NCBI RefSeq assembly: GCF_030580955.1 | Contig: NZ_JAUQON010000005.1 | Span: 372,001-436,000, forward strand | From: Hymenobacter convexus | Lineage (GTDB): Bacteria > Bacteroidota > Bacteroidia > Cytophagales > Hymenobacteraceae | Direction of reading: 5' to 3' | Length of the DNA: 64,000 bases | In this document: positions 27,341-35,973 of the stretch, in pieces | Position numbering within the stretch: position 1 is the stretch's first letter | How the letters are laid out: the number at the start of each line of letters is the position of its first letter | The notes under the pieces: generated by a model | The model's database searches: none | Seen by the model: only the letters and a program-made list of their open reading frames with translations | What the model was told of the DNA's origin: nothing | Program-made: the position numbers and the translations under genes

Positions 27341-29116
27341 ATGAATCTTAAAACCCTCATCACTCTCGGCTTCGTGGCGATGCTGGCGTTGCTGCTGGCC
27401 ATCGGCGGCTATGCCTATTACACCGTGCACCGGCTGGACCGCAGCTCGCGCAACGTGCTGAAAGAAAACTTCTACTCCGTGGAGCTGGGCCAACGGATGC
27501 AGCGTGCCCTCGACCAGATGGAAGTAGACCCCAACGCGCCGGGCGGCCTGCCCCGCTTGCGCCAAAGCCTCACCCGTGAGGCCGGCAACATCACCGAAAA
27601 AGGCGAAAAGGAAGTGGTGGACAGCCTCACCCAAGGACAGGCCGACTTCCAGCGCCTGCTCGATGCCGGTGCCCCGCCCGCCGCCCGCGCGCCCACCCTG
27701 GAACTACTGCGCCGCCAAACCTACCGCATGGTGGCGCTGAACACCGCCGCCCTGACCCGCAAAAACGAGTTGGCCAACCAGAACGCCACCCAGGCCGGCC
27801 GCTACCTGCTGGCCTTCATCGCCATCAGTTTTCTACTGGGGCTGATGTTTGTGCTGAGCGTGCCCGAAGCGGCCGTGAACCCGCTGCGCAAGCTCACCAC
27901 CAGCTTGGAGCACGCCACGGACAACAACTTCACGTCCACCATTCCGGTGGAGGGCGGCAGCGAGTTTGGGCGCGTCGCCACGGCCTTCAACCGCATGCTG
28001 GTGCAGCTGCAGGAGTACCGCAGCTCCACCATGGCCGAGCTCATCACGGCCCGCAACCGCACGGCCAGCATCGTGAGCGGGCTCGACGAGGGCCTGCTGC
28101 TACTTGATGAACACCGACACATCATCCTGGCCAATCCCATGGCGTGCGCGCTACTGGGCCTGCCCGCCGAGCAGCTCGTGGGCCAGCCCGCTGCCGCCGT
28201 GGCCGAGGGCAACGACCTGCTGCGCGAAATCCTGCGCCCGCTGCAGGTCGACGCCGCCCGCCGGGGGCAGGCCGTGGCCGATGCGCCGCTGCTGCGCATT
28301 GCCCAGCAGGGCGAGGAAGTTTTTTACCGCCTGGCCGTGCAGGAGCTGGTTTCCTACAACGACGCGCTCAAAAAGAACGAGTTCGTGGGGCAGATTGTGA
28401 CGCTGCGCAACGTGTCGGATTTCAAGAAGCTCGACCAGGTGAAGTCAAACTTCCTGGCCACCGTGTCGCACGAATTGAAAACGCCGCTGTCCAGCATCAA
28501 CCTCAACACCAAGCTGCTGCAGGACGAGCGCCTGCCGGCCGACGAGCGCCAGCGCATCACGGGCTTCATCCGCCAGGAAACCCAGCGCCTCCAGCGCATG
28601 GTGGCCGAACTGCTCGACATCTCCCGCCTCGACGCCGGCGCGGGCATTCAGCTCGATGCCAAACCCACTAACCTGGCCGACGTGGTAGGCTTTGCTACCG
28701 CCACCGTGCAGCCCCAGCTCGACGATAAAAACCTACGCCTCGACCTGCAGCTGGCCCCCGACCTGCCCGCCGCCCGCGCCGATGTGGAAAAAACCACCTG
28801 GGTCCTCATCAACCTGCTGGCCAACGCCATTCGCTACTCGCCGCTGGGCGAAACGCTCACCGTGCGGGCCGCGCCGGCCGGGTCCTTCGTGCAGGTGAGC
28901 GTGCGGGACCGCGGCCCCGGCATCGCGGCCGAGCACCACGAACGCATCTTCCAACGCTTCGCCCAATTGCCCGACAAAACCGGCTACCGCGGCGGCTCGG
29001 GCCTGGGCCTGAGCATCGCCCGCGAGTTCATCACCACGCAGGGCGGCCGGCTGTGGGTGGAGAGCGAGTTGGGGAGCGGCAGCACGTTCCATTTCACGCT
29101 GCCCGTGGCAAGCTAG
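27341..29116 (+). CDS. Membrane histidine kinase, probable output partner of the short KdpD
   Basis: A 591-residue sensor kinase. TM1 is near 7-28 (LGFVAMLALLLAIGGYAYYTV), followed by a periplasmic helical sensor of about 120 residues and TM2 near 150-172. A HAMP-type linker (PLRKLTTSLEHATDNNF) and a PAS domain (ASIVSGLDEGLLLLDEHRHIILAN) follow. The HisKA box SHELKTPLSSINLN has phospho-acceptor His377. The ATPase has NLLANAIRYSP, DRGPGIAAEH and GGSGLGLSIA. It is complete. Directly after kdpD, it likely gives the kinase that kdpD lacks, and the NtrC-type regulator at 16081 is the only nearby receiver (inference). Confidence 0.93.
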   Translation: MNLKTLITLGFVAMLALLLAIGGYAYYTVHRLDRSSRNVLKENFYSVELGQRMQRALDQMEVDPNAPGGLPRLRQSLTREAGNITEKGEKEVVDSLTQGQADFQRLLDAGAPPAARAPTLELLRRQTYRMVALNTAALTRKNELANQNATQAGRYLLAFIAISFLLGLMFVLSVPEAAVNPLRKLTTSLEHATDNNFTSTIPVEGGSEFGRVATAFNRMLVQLQEYRSSTMAELITARNRTASIVSGLDEGLLLLDEHRHIILANPMACALLGLPAEQLVGQPAAAVAEGNDLLREILRPLQVDAARRGQAVADAPLLRIAQQGEEVFYRLAVQELVSYNDALKKNEFVGQIVTLRNVSDFKKLDQVKSNFLATVSHELKTPLSSINLNTKLLQDERLPADERQRITGFIRQETQRLQRMVAELLDISRLDAGAGIQLDAKPTNLADVVGFATATVQPQLDDKNLRLDLQLAPDLPAARADVEKTTWVLINLLANAIRYSPLGETLTVRAAPAGSFVQVSVRDRGPGIAAEHHERIFQRFAQLPDKTGYRGGSGLGLSIAREFITTQGGRLWVESELGSGSTFHFTLPVAS

Positions 29117-29128
29117 CGCAAAGAGGCC

Positions 29129-29222
29129 GTCATGCTGAGCGCAGTCGAAGCATTTCGCTTGTGGTAGTAATCCAATCGGCCCAACGATGCGGGCAAGATG
29201 CTTCGACTGCGCTCAGCATGAC
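29129..29222. repeat. Dispersed palindrome, copy 6 (after the kinase)
   Basis: Perfect 25-base arms at 29129-29153 and 29198-29222; core GCAGTCGAAGCAT / ATGCTTCGACTGC. The loop contains GTAGTAATCCAATC. It separates the intact kinase gene from the kinase stump. Confidence 0.9.
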
Positions 29223-29271
29223 CGTCCTTTTTTCCAGCTACCCAATCATTTTCCTCCACTTTTTTCCCTCC

Positions 29272-29397
29272 ATGCAAGCCACCATCAAATCCAAAATCAC
29301 GCTGGACCTGGGCTTTCTGTTCCTGATAATCCTACTGCTGAGCGGGGTGGGGGCCTACTTCCTGTATCAGTTTCGCGCAGCGCCCAGGCCACACTAG
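29272..29397 (+). pseudogene. Stump of a second histidine kinase, cut at an IS remnant
   Basis: ATG 29272 starts MQATIKSKITLDLGFLFLII, then LLLSGVGAYFLYQF: the cytoplasmic leader and first membrane helix of a sensor kinase of the same type as the gene just upstream (MNLKTLITLGFVAML). The reading frame stops at TAG 29395, inside the target duplication of the IS remnant. Joining the flanks does not restore a longer kinase, and only 80 bases separate the IS from kup, so the rest of the gene has been deleted. Confidence 0.7.
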
Positions 29398-29922
29398 GGC
29401 GTTTGGACAATTACAGGAGCCAGACGAAAGTAGCGGCGCATTGGGCGACGACAACGGCCCCGGCCTGACTGATTCGGGCCACCAACGCGTTGGTGGCGTA
29501 GGCTTTGTCGGCCAGCACGGCCCCCACCGCCAAGCCCGCCAACAAGTCGGTGGCGACGGTGCAGTCGGCCTGCTGGCCCGGCGTGAGCACCAGCCGCAAC
29601 GGGTTGCCCAGCGCGTCTACGACGGCGTGGAGCTTGCTGGTGAGCCCGCACGCTGGTGGAATCGAGCATGGCCCAGTCCAGGTCCGGGTCTTGCACGGCC
29701 TCAAACACGCGCTGCCAGATGCCTTTTTGCGCGCAGCGGCGGAAGCGCCGGTACGTTGAATTCCACGGCCCGAGCACGGCGTTTAAAAACATGCGGCTAT
29801 CGGCGGCCGAGCGGCCCGCATCGCCGGCTTTGCCCGGCAACAAGGGCGATAATCGCGCCCAATCGGCATCTTTGAGTTCATTGCGTCGCACTACCCAAAG
29901 GTCGGCGATTGTCCACACACTC
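29397..29922 (-). mobile_element. Internally deleted IS5-family (IS427-like) element with both ends intact
   Basis: Terminal inverted repeats read GGGCGTTTGGACAAT at 29397-29411 and, on the other strand, GAGTGTGTGGACAAT from 29922 to 29908. TA flanks each end (29395-29396 and 29923-29924) as a 2-base target duplication. The element is only about 526 bases, against roughly 800-900 for complete IS427-like elements, because the transposase has lost internal pieces. It could still be moved by a transposase supplied elsewhere (inference). Confidence 0.8.
29411..29918 (-). pseudogene. Decayed IS5-type transposase with internal deletions
   Basis: The N-terminal part reads MWTIADLWVVRRNELKDADW, DSRMFLNAVL, then GPWNSTYRRFRRCAQKGIWQ and LDWAMLDSTSVRAH. 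The DDE part continues in another frame: GLTSKLHAVVDALGNPLRL, LTPGQQADCT, GAVLADKAYATNALV, and ends AATFVWLL. Compared with the usual IS5/DUF4096 plan, pieces are missing between AVL and GPW, after SVRAH (with a frame change) and between AVVV and AATFVWLL. It cannot make a working enzyme. Confidence 0.85.
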
Positions 29923-30005
29923 TAGGAGGCAAGCTCAACTAATCTTCGTCAGCTGTCCGTATTCATTCGGTTCTGGACCTTCTCCACAACCTCGCCACCG
30001 TGCTT

Positions 30006-31982
30006 ATGCCCACGACTACCCTGACCGGCGGAACCGCCACGCCTTCCCATTCGCACCTGCACACCCGCATCACGGCGGCGGGCTCGCTCATCGCCCTCGG
30101 CATTGTGTACGGCGACATTGGCACTTCGCCGCTCTACACCGTGCGCGGCGTGTTCGCCGGCCGTCCCATCACCGAGGAAGTGGTGCTCGGTACCATTTCG
30201 GCCATCATCTGGACACTCACGCTGCTTACTACCGTTAAGTACGTTTTCATCGCCATGAAGGCCGACAACCACGGCGAGGGCGGCATTCTGGCGCTGTTTG
30301 CCCGGCTGCGACGGCTCAAGGTGAAGTGGCTGTACCTGCCGGCCATCATCGGGGCGGCGGCGCTGCTGGCCGATGGCATCATTACGCCGCCCATTTCGGT
30401 GGGCTCGGCCATTGAGGGGCTGCGCATGATTAAACCCGACCTGAACACGGTGCCCATTATACTGGGCATTCTGGTGGGGCTGTTCACATTTCAGCAGTTC
30501 GGCACGGCCATTATCGGCAAGCTGTTTGGGCCGGTGATGCTGCTGTTTTTTGGCATGCTGGCCGTGCTGGGCGTGGTGCATCTGGCGCACGAGTGGAGCA
30601 TTCTGCGGGCCCTGAATCCGTACTACGCCATTCATATGCTCACCACCATTCCGGGCGCGTTCTGGCTGCTGGGCTCGATATTCCTGTGCAGCACCGGGGC
30701 CGAGGCCCTGTATGCAGACATGGGGCACGTCGGGCGGCGCAACATCTACGTGTCGTGGACGTTCGTCAAAATCTGCCTGGTGCTCAACTACCTGGGCCAG
30801 GGCGCGTGGCTGCTCCAGCACCTGGGCGCGCCGCTGGGCGAGCGGAATCTGTTCTTCGAATTGATTCCGGCCTGGGGGCTGGTGCCGGCCATTGCGCTCT
30901 GCACGCTGGCCACCATCATTGCCTCGCAGGCCCTCATTTCGGGCTCGTTCACGCTTGTCATCGAGGCGCTGCGGCTCAACTTCTGGCCCAAAGTGAAAGT
31001 GGCTTACCCCACCGACCTGCGCGGCCAGGCCTACGTGCCCTCGCTCAACTGGATACTCTGCGCCGGCTGCATCGGCGTGGTGCTGCACTTCCAGGAATCG
31101 AGCCGCATGGAAGCCGCCTTCGGCCTGGCCGTGACCGTGACCATGCTCATGACCACCGTGTTGCTGGCCTACTACCTGCGCCTGCGCCGCGTGAATCCGG
31201 CCTGGATAGTGTTGCTGCTGGCTGTCTACTTCACCGTCGAAGGCTCGTTCCTGGCGGCCAACCTCCGCAAATTCCCCGAGGGCGGCTACATCAGCGTGCT
31301 GCTCGGGGCCTTGCTGCTGCTCGTGATGGTGAGCTGGATTCAGGGCCGCCGCATCCGCACGGAGCTGGAAAAATACGTGCCGCTGGCCGAGTCGCTGCCG
31401 CTGCTGCGCAAGCTGAGCGTGGACGAATCGGTGCCCAAATTCGCCACCCACCTCGTCTATCTCACCGAGTCCGACAACCCCAGACTGGTCGAAAACGCCA
31501 TTATCCACTCCATTTTCCGCAAAAGCCCCAAGCGCGCCGACGTGTATTTCCTGCTCCACGTCATCACCACCGACGAGCCTTATACCAAGGCCTACACCGC
31601 CACCCCGCTCCTGGAAGACGACCTCGTGCGGGTGGAATTCCACCTCGGCTTCCGCGTCGACCACGCCATCAACTACATGTTCCGGCAGGTGATTACCGAC
31701 CTGGTGAAATCCAGGGAAATAGACATTACCTCGCGCTACACCTCCCTGCGCGACCAGGATGTGGTGGGCGATTTTCAGTTCGTTATCCTCAACCGCACGC
31801 TGCCCTACGCGCAGTCGCTCACCGCCTGGCAGCGGATGATGGCGCGGTTTTCGGGCGTGCTGCGCTGGCTGGGCTCCAGCCAGCAGGAGAGCTTTGGGCT
31901 GGATAACTCCTCGCTCACCATTGAGAATATTCCGCTTCTCACGCCCGACCGGCCGGAGCTGGCGCTGCGCCGGGAAAAGTAG
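30006..31982 (+). CDS. kup: Kup/Trk-type low-affinity potassium uptake protein
   Basis: A 658-residue transporter. The N-terminal consensus GIVYGDIGTSPLYTVRGVF and MKADNHGEGGILALFARL are diagnostic of KUP. LLADGIITPPISVGSAIEGL and FVPAIALCT-like helices follow; about 12 spans end near residue 450. A cytoplasmic C-terminal domain (DVYFLLHVITTDEPYTKAYT, VEFHLGFRVDHAINYMFRQV) is present. It imports potassium, usually with protons, in the inner membrane. The ATG at 30006 is chosen over GTG 30000. It lies 80 bases after the IS remnant, so its promoter may have been changed by the insertion. Confidence 0.96.
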   Translation: MPTTTLTGGTATPSHSHLHTRITAAGSLIALGIVYGDIGTSPLYTVRGVFAGRPITEEVVLGTISAIIWTLTLLTTVKYVFIAMKADNHGEGGILALFARLRRLKVKWLYLPAIIGAAALLADGIITPPISVGSAIEGLRMIKPDLNTVPIILGILVGLFTFQQFGTAIIGKLFGPVMLLFFGMLAVLGVVHLAHEWSILRALNPYYAIHMLTTIPGAFWLLGSIFLCSTGAEALYADMGHVGRRNIYVSWTFVKICLVLNYLGQGAWLLQHLGAPLGERNLFFELIPAWGLVPAIALCTLATIIASQALISGSFTLVIEALRLNFWPKVKVAYPTDLRGQAYVPSLNWILCAGCIGVVLHFQESSRMEAAFGLAVTVTMLMTTVLLAYYLRLRRVNPAWIVLLLAVYFTVEGSFLAANLRKFPEGGYISVLLGALLLLVMVSWIQGRRIRTELEKYVPLAESLPLLRKLSVDESVPKFATHLVYLTESDNPRLVENAIIHSIFRKSPKRADVYFLLHVITTDEPYTKAYTATPLLEDDLVRVEFHLGFRVDHAINYMFRQVITDLVKSREIDITSRYTSLRDQDVVGDFQFVILNRTLPYAQSLTAWQRMMARFSGVLRWLGSSQQESFGLDNSSLTIENIPLLTPDRPELALRREK

Positions 31983-32059
31983 GATGCTATTTTGCCGAGT
32001 AGTGAGAACTAGATAACCCCGCCGAGGCAAACTGAAGATTCCTACGCGCTGCCAGACAG

Positions 32060-32215
32060 ATGTTTGCGACGCTGCCCGGCGCGGCACCCGGGGCGTGAGC
32101 GGCAATGTGGCTGCTGCGCCACAAAACCCGCAAAGCCGCGTTCTGGGGCGTGACCCTGGCGCTGACGCTGCTGCAAGGGGCAGTGCTGTACTTCGCGTGG
32201 GCTTCCTTCCGGTGA
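32060..32215 (+). pseudogene. Remnant of a DUF1294-family membrane protein
   Basis: The frame reads MFATLPGAAPGA, a TGA stop at 32096-32098, then AAMWLLRHKTRKAAFWGVTL and a last hydrophobic helix ending at TGA 32213-32215. The G-x-P-G ... RHKTRK pattern is the C-terminal half of DUF1294 proteins. The N-terminal half is missing and the internal stop breaks what remains. A restart at ATG 32105 would give 36 residues only. Confidence 0.65.
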
Positions 32216-32738
32216 ACAAGGCCCATTATCCTATTCGGAGCGTGGGTGTTGCAGAAGTAGTTCCACGCCCTGTTTGCGAAGGTTTTACGACCCGAATCGA
32301 GACGGAAAAGCTATCCAATGGGCCTGTTATATGCCTTGAATGGCTCGATAAGGCCGCTTTCGCGTTGCCCACCGGGCTTGGCAACAGCTTCGGCCCTTTG
32401 ACTGAACAGTATTTTTCGCCTCAATTAACCGGGTGCTTAGCCCGCTGCACCGAGTGGCCTCTTTTGCCTAATTATAGGTGAATGAGGCAGGTAACAGCCG
32501 TTAAAGTGCTGCTGGCTGGTCGTCTTCACGCGTATTGCGGCACATGAAGTGCATTTTTTCAAGGGCGCAGGGCTTCGGTCTTCAATCCGTTGTCGTATCT
32601 ACGCCGTTTGTTGGGCGCCGCCCCGCCGGTTTTGGTTGCCACCGCAGCAGAACTACGCGCCTGTTGGCAGTCCGTCATTACCAGGCCACCGCATTCTGTC
32701 ACATGGCCAAAATTTCTTTCTTTCAATTTCTCCCATAA
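32216..32738. other. Long intergenic region before the SusC operon, no gene recognised
   Basis: About 520 bases with mixed composition and no open frame of family character. It follows the DUF1294 remnant and should hold the promoter of the SusC-SusD-symporter operon. I see no riboswitch consensus and no sigma/anti-sigma pair beside it. Confidence 0.5.
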
Positions 32739-35700
32739 ATGCGAGCATTATTACTTCTGATTGCCGTTTTTTCCTTGCCATCCGCATCTGCAGTTGCCCA
32801 GAAACTTGCCGGGCAGGTGGTAGACAATGCCTCGTCGCAGCCAATTCCGGGGGCTACCGTGCAGGTAAAACGCATGCAGGCGGGGGCGCTCACGAATGCC
32901 GCGGGCACGTTCACGCTGACCAACCTTCAGCCCGCCGACACACTGGTTTTTACATCGCTCGGCTACGAGTCGCAGAAAGTTCAGTACACGGGCCAGGCCA
33001 CCCTGACGGTGAAGCTGGTGGCGGGCCTTGCCCTCAATGAGGTCGTCGTTACGGCCCTGGGGCTGGAGCGCAACGCCCAGGGCCTGGGCTACGCGGTGCA
33101 GAAGGTAGAGGGCCGGCAGGTGAGCGAAGTGAAGGCGGCCAACTTCCTCGACAACCTGGCGGGCAAGGTGGCGGGCGTCATGGTCACGGCCGGCTCCACG
33201 GGGGTGGGGGCGTCGTCGCGCATTACCATCCGGGGCGAATCGTCCTTCACCAACAACAACCCCCTCTTTGTGGTCGACGGCATTGTGATAAACAACGCCA
33301 CGGTGGTCAACCGCGTCAACGACGATGCCAACGGGTTTCAGGAAATCGATTTCGGCAACGGGGCCGGGGAAATCAACCCCGACGACGTGGCGTCGGTGTC
33401 GGTGCTGAAAGGGCCCAGCGCGGCGGCCCTGTACGGCACCCGGGCCTCCAATGGCGTCATCCTGATTACGACCAAGGACGGCACGTCGGCGGGCAAAGGC
33501 ATTGGCGTGAGCTTCAACAGCACCTTCTACGCCGAGCAGCCGTTTCAGCTGCCCCGCTTTCAGAACACCTACGGGCAGGGCAACAGCGGGGCGTTCAAGT
33601 ACGGCGACGGCCTGGGCGGGGGAGTCAACGACAACATTTCGTACAGCTACGGCCCGAAGCTGGACGCTGGCCTGCTGATTCCGCAGTACGACAGCCCCGT
33701 GACGCTGCCCAACGGCCAGGTGGTGCGCGGCGCCGATACGAATCTTTACAGCGGCCTGCCCATCACCCCGACGCCGTTTGTGTCGCACCCCAACAACCTG
33801 CGCGATTTTTACCAGACGGGCCACACGGCCATCAACAACCTGGCGGTGGCGGGCGACTACGACAAGGGCAGCTACCGGCTTTCTTACACGGACCTCAACA
33901 GCCAGTCGATTATTCCGGGGGTGGACCTGAAGCGCAAAACCCTGGCCGCCCGGCTGCAGTTCGACCCGGTGCGGCGGCTGAAAATCAGTTCGTCGATTAA
34001 CTACATCAACAGCGCCAGCGCCAATCGCCCCGCCACCAAGTACGGCTCGGAAAACATCAACTACGCCCTGAGTGCCTGGCTGGGCCGCCAAACCGACATC
34101 AACCCCATGAAGCAGTACTGGCAGCCGGGGCTGGAAGGCATTCAGCAATTTTCCTACAATTATACCTATTTCGACAACCCGTATTTTACCCTCTACGAAA
34201 ACCGCAACTCGTTTACGCGCGACCGGCTCATCGGCAACGTGGCCATCACGGGCGAACTGGCCAACAACCTGACCCTGCTGGTGCGCAGCGGCATGGACTA
34301 CTCCAACGAGAATCGCCAGTTTCGGCGGGCCTTCAGCAGCAACCGCTTCAAGAGCGGCGCTTATGCCGAAAACGGCGTGTTTTTCCGGGAAATCAATACC
34401 GACTTCTTGCTCAACTACACCCGCAGCCTGGGGCCGCTGTCACTCGACGTATCGGCCGGGGGCAACCGCCTGGACCAGCTGGCCTCGTTCGACCAGTACC
34501 AGGCCCTGACGCTGGCCCAGCCGGGCGTGTTCAAGCTCAACAACGCCGCCTCGCCGGTGGAAGTGTACCAGCAGAGCGGCCGCAAGCGCATTAACAGCCT
34601 GTATGCGCTGGCCAAGCTGGGGTATAAAAACCTCTTGTTTCTCGACATCACCGGGCGCAACGACTGGTCGAGCGCCCTGGCCACGCCCACGTCCACGGCC
34701 AATACGTCCTTCTTCTACCCGTCGGCATCGGCCAGCTGGGTGCTGTCGAACCAGTTCCAGCTGCCCACGGTAGTGTCGTTTGCCAAGGTGCGGGCCAGCG
34801 CCGCCAACGTTGGCAACGACACCAGCCCCTACCAGACCGCAGGGGTATACACCGCCCGGAACCCGGTTTTTTCGCAGCCGGCGTTCAGCGACCAGAGCAC
34901 CATCGCCAATACCAACCTGAAACCGGAGTCGATTACCTCGCTGGAAGTGGGGGCGGATGTCCGCTTCTTCAACGACCGGCTGGGCTTCGACCTGACCTAT
35001 TACAACGCCCGCACCCGCAACCAGATTCTGTCGCTGCCCATTGCCATCCCGACGGGCTACAGCGAACGGGTCATCAACGGGGGAGAGGTACAGTCGCGGG
35101 GCATTGAGGCGGTGGTGAGCGCCACGCCCGTGCAAACGAGCCGCTTCCGGTGGAATGCCAGCCTGAACTTCAGCCGCAACCGCACCACCGTGGTGTCGCT
35201 GCCCGCAGAAGCCGGCACCCTGACGCTGGGCTACAACCGCATCTACGACAACGTGAACCAGACGGTGTGGTACCAGGTGCGGCAGGGCGACCGCATGGGC
35301 GACATGTGGGGCACGGGCTACCTGCGCAACGCCCAGGGCGACTTCATCGTGGGCAGCAACGGGCAGTACATTGCCGACAACACCCTCCGGAAGCTGGGCA
35401 ACTACAACCCCGACTTCATGGTGGGCCTGTCGAACCAGTTCAGCCTCGGCAATTTTAATCTCGGCTTTCTGCTCGACTGGCGGCAGGGCGGCGTGCTGGT
35501 GTCGCGCACGCTGGCTTTGGCCGGCGTGGCGGGCCAGCTGATTGAAACGGCCGACCGGCCCGATGCGGGCATCGTGGCGAAAGGCGTGGTGAATACCGGC
35601 ACCCCCGAAAACCCAGTCTACCAGCCGAATACGAAGGCGATTCCGGCCGAAACCTACTACCGCATGTACTACGACCGGAACAACGAAGAGAACAGCACCT

Positions 35701-35957
35701 ACGATGCTTCCTATGTGAAGCTGCGGGAATTGACCATCGGCTACAGCGTGCCTCAATCGGCCTGGCTGACCAAAAAACTGCATACCCAGCAGCTCACCAT
35801 TGCCCTGATAGGCCGGAACCTGCTGGCCTTCTCGCACATTCCGCACTTCGACCCCGAGCAGACCTCCTTCCAGCAAAACCAGCTGCAAACCGGGGTTGAG
35901 GACATGACCTACCCAACCACCCGCAACCTGGGCTTGAAACTAAGCGCGAACTTCTAA
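32739..35957 (+). CDS. SusC/RagA-type TonB-dependent outer-membrane transporter
   Basis: A 1072-residue receptor. The signal peptide MRALLLLIAVFSLPSASAVAQ is followed by a carboxypeptidase-regulatory-like domain (LAGQVVDNASSQPIPGATVQV), then LNEVVVTALGLERN and the plug (FLDNLAGKVAGVMVTAGS, SRITIRGESSF, LFVVDGIVINN, VLKGPSAAALYGTRASNGVI), the SusC signature, and a large barrel ending NLGLKLSANF. It imports a substrate held by the SusD-like lipoprotein encoded next. The substrate is not a clear glycan: no glycoside hydrolase or polysaccharide regulator is in the operon. No N-terminal STN domain is present, so direct anti-sigma signalling is unlikely. Confidence 0.95.
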   Translation: MRALLLLIAVFSLPSASAVAQKLAGQVVDNASSQPIPGATVQVKRMQAGALTNAAGTFTLTNLQPADTLVFTSLGYESQKVQYTGQATLTVKLVAGLALNEVVVTALGLERNAQGLGYAVQKVEGRQVSEVKAANFLDNLAGKVAGVMVTAGSTGVGASSRITIRGESSFTNNNPLFVVDGIVINNATVVNRVNDDANGFQEIDFGNGAGEINPDDVASVSVLKGPSAAALYGTRASNGVILITTKDGTSAGKGIGVSFNSTFYAEQPFQLPRFQNTYGQGNSGAFKYGDGLGGGVNDNISYSYGPKLDAGLLIPQYDSPVTLPNGQVVRGADTNLYSGLPITPTPFVSHPNNLRDFYQTGHTAINNLAVAGDYDKGSYRLSYTDLNSQSIIPGVDLKRKTLAARLQFDPVRRLKISSSINYINSASANRPATKYGSENINYALSAWLGRQTDINPMKQYWQPGLEGIQQFSYNYTYFDNPYFTLYENRNSFTRDRLIGNVAITGELANNLTLLVRSGMDYSNENRQFRRAFSSNRFKSGAYAENGVFFREINTDFLLNYTRSLGPLSLDVSAGGNRLDQLASFDQYQALTLAQPGVFKLNNAASPVEVYQQSGRKRINSLYALAKLGYKNLLFLDITGRNDWSSALATPTSTANTSFFYPSASASWVLSNQFQLPTVVSFAKVRASAANVGNDTSPYQTAGVYTARNPVFSQPAFSDQSTIANTNLKPESITSLEVGADVRFFNDRLGFDLTYYNARTRNQILSLPIAIPTGYSERVINGGEVQSRGIEAVVSATPVQTSRFRWNASLNFSRNRTTVVSLPAEAGTLTLGYNRIYDNVNQTVWYQVRQGDRMGDMWGTGYLRNAQGDFIVGSNGQYIADNTLRKLGNYNPDFMVGLSNQFSLGNFNLGFLLDWRQGGVLVSRTLALAGVAGQLIETADRPDAGIVAKGVVNTGTPENPVYQPNTKAIPAETYYRMYYDRNNEENSTYDASYVKLRELTIGYSVPQSAWLTKKLHTQQLTIALIGRNLLAFSHIPHFDPEQTSFQQNQLQTGVEDMTYPTTRNLGLKLSANF

Positions 35958-35973
35958 GCCCTCCAACCAGACC

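Noticed and set aside
29949..32219. 756-codon minus-strand frame opposite kup
   Set aside because: It runs over the whole of kup and the DUF1294 remnant; the sense strand codes for a diagnostic KUP protein.
32216..32738. A cobalamin or other riboswitch before the SusC gene
   Set aside because: No B12-box or other riboswitch core was found by eye in this region.
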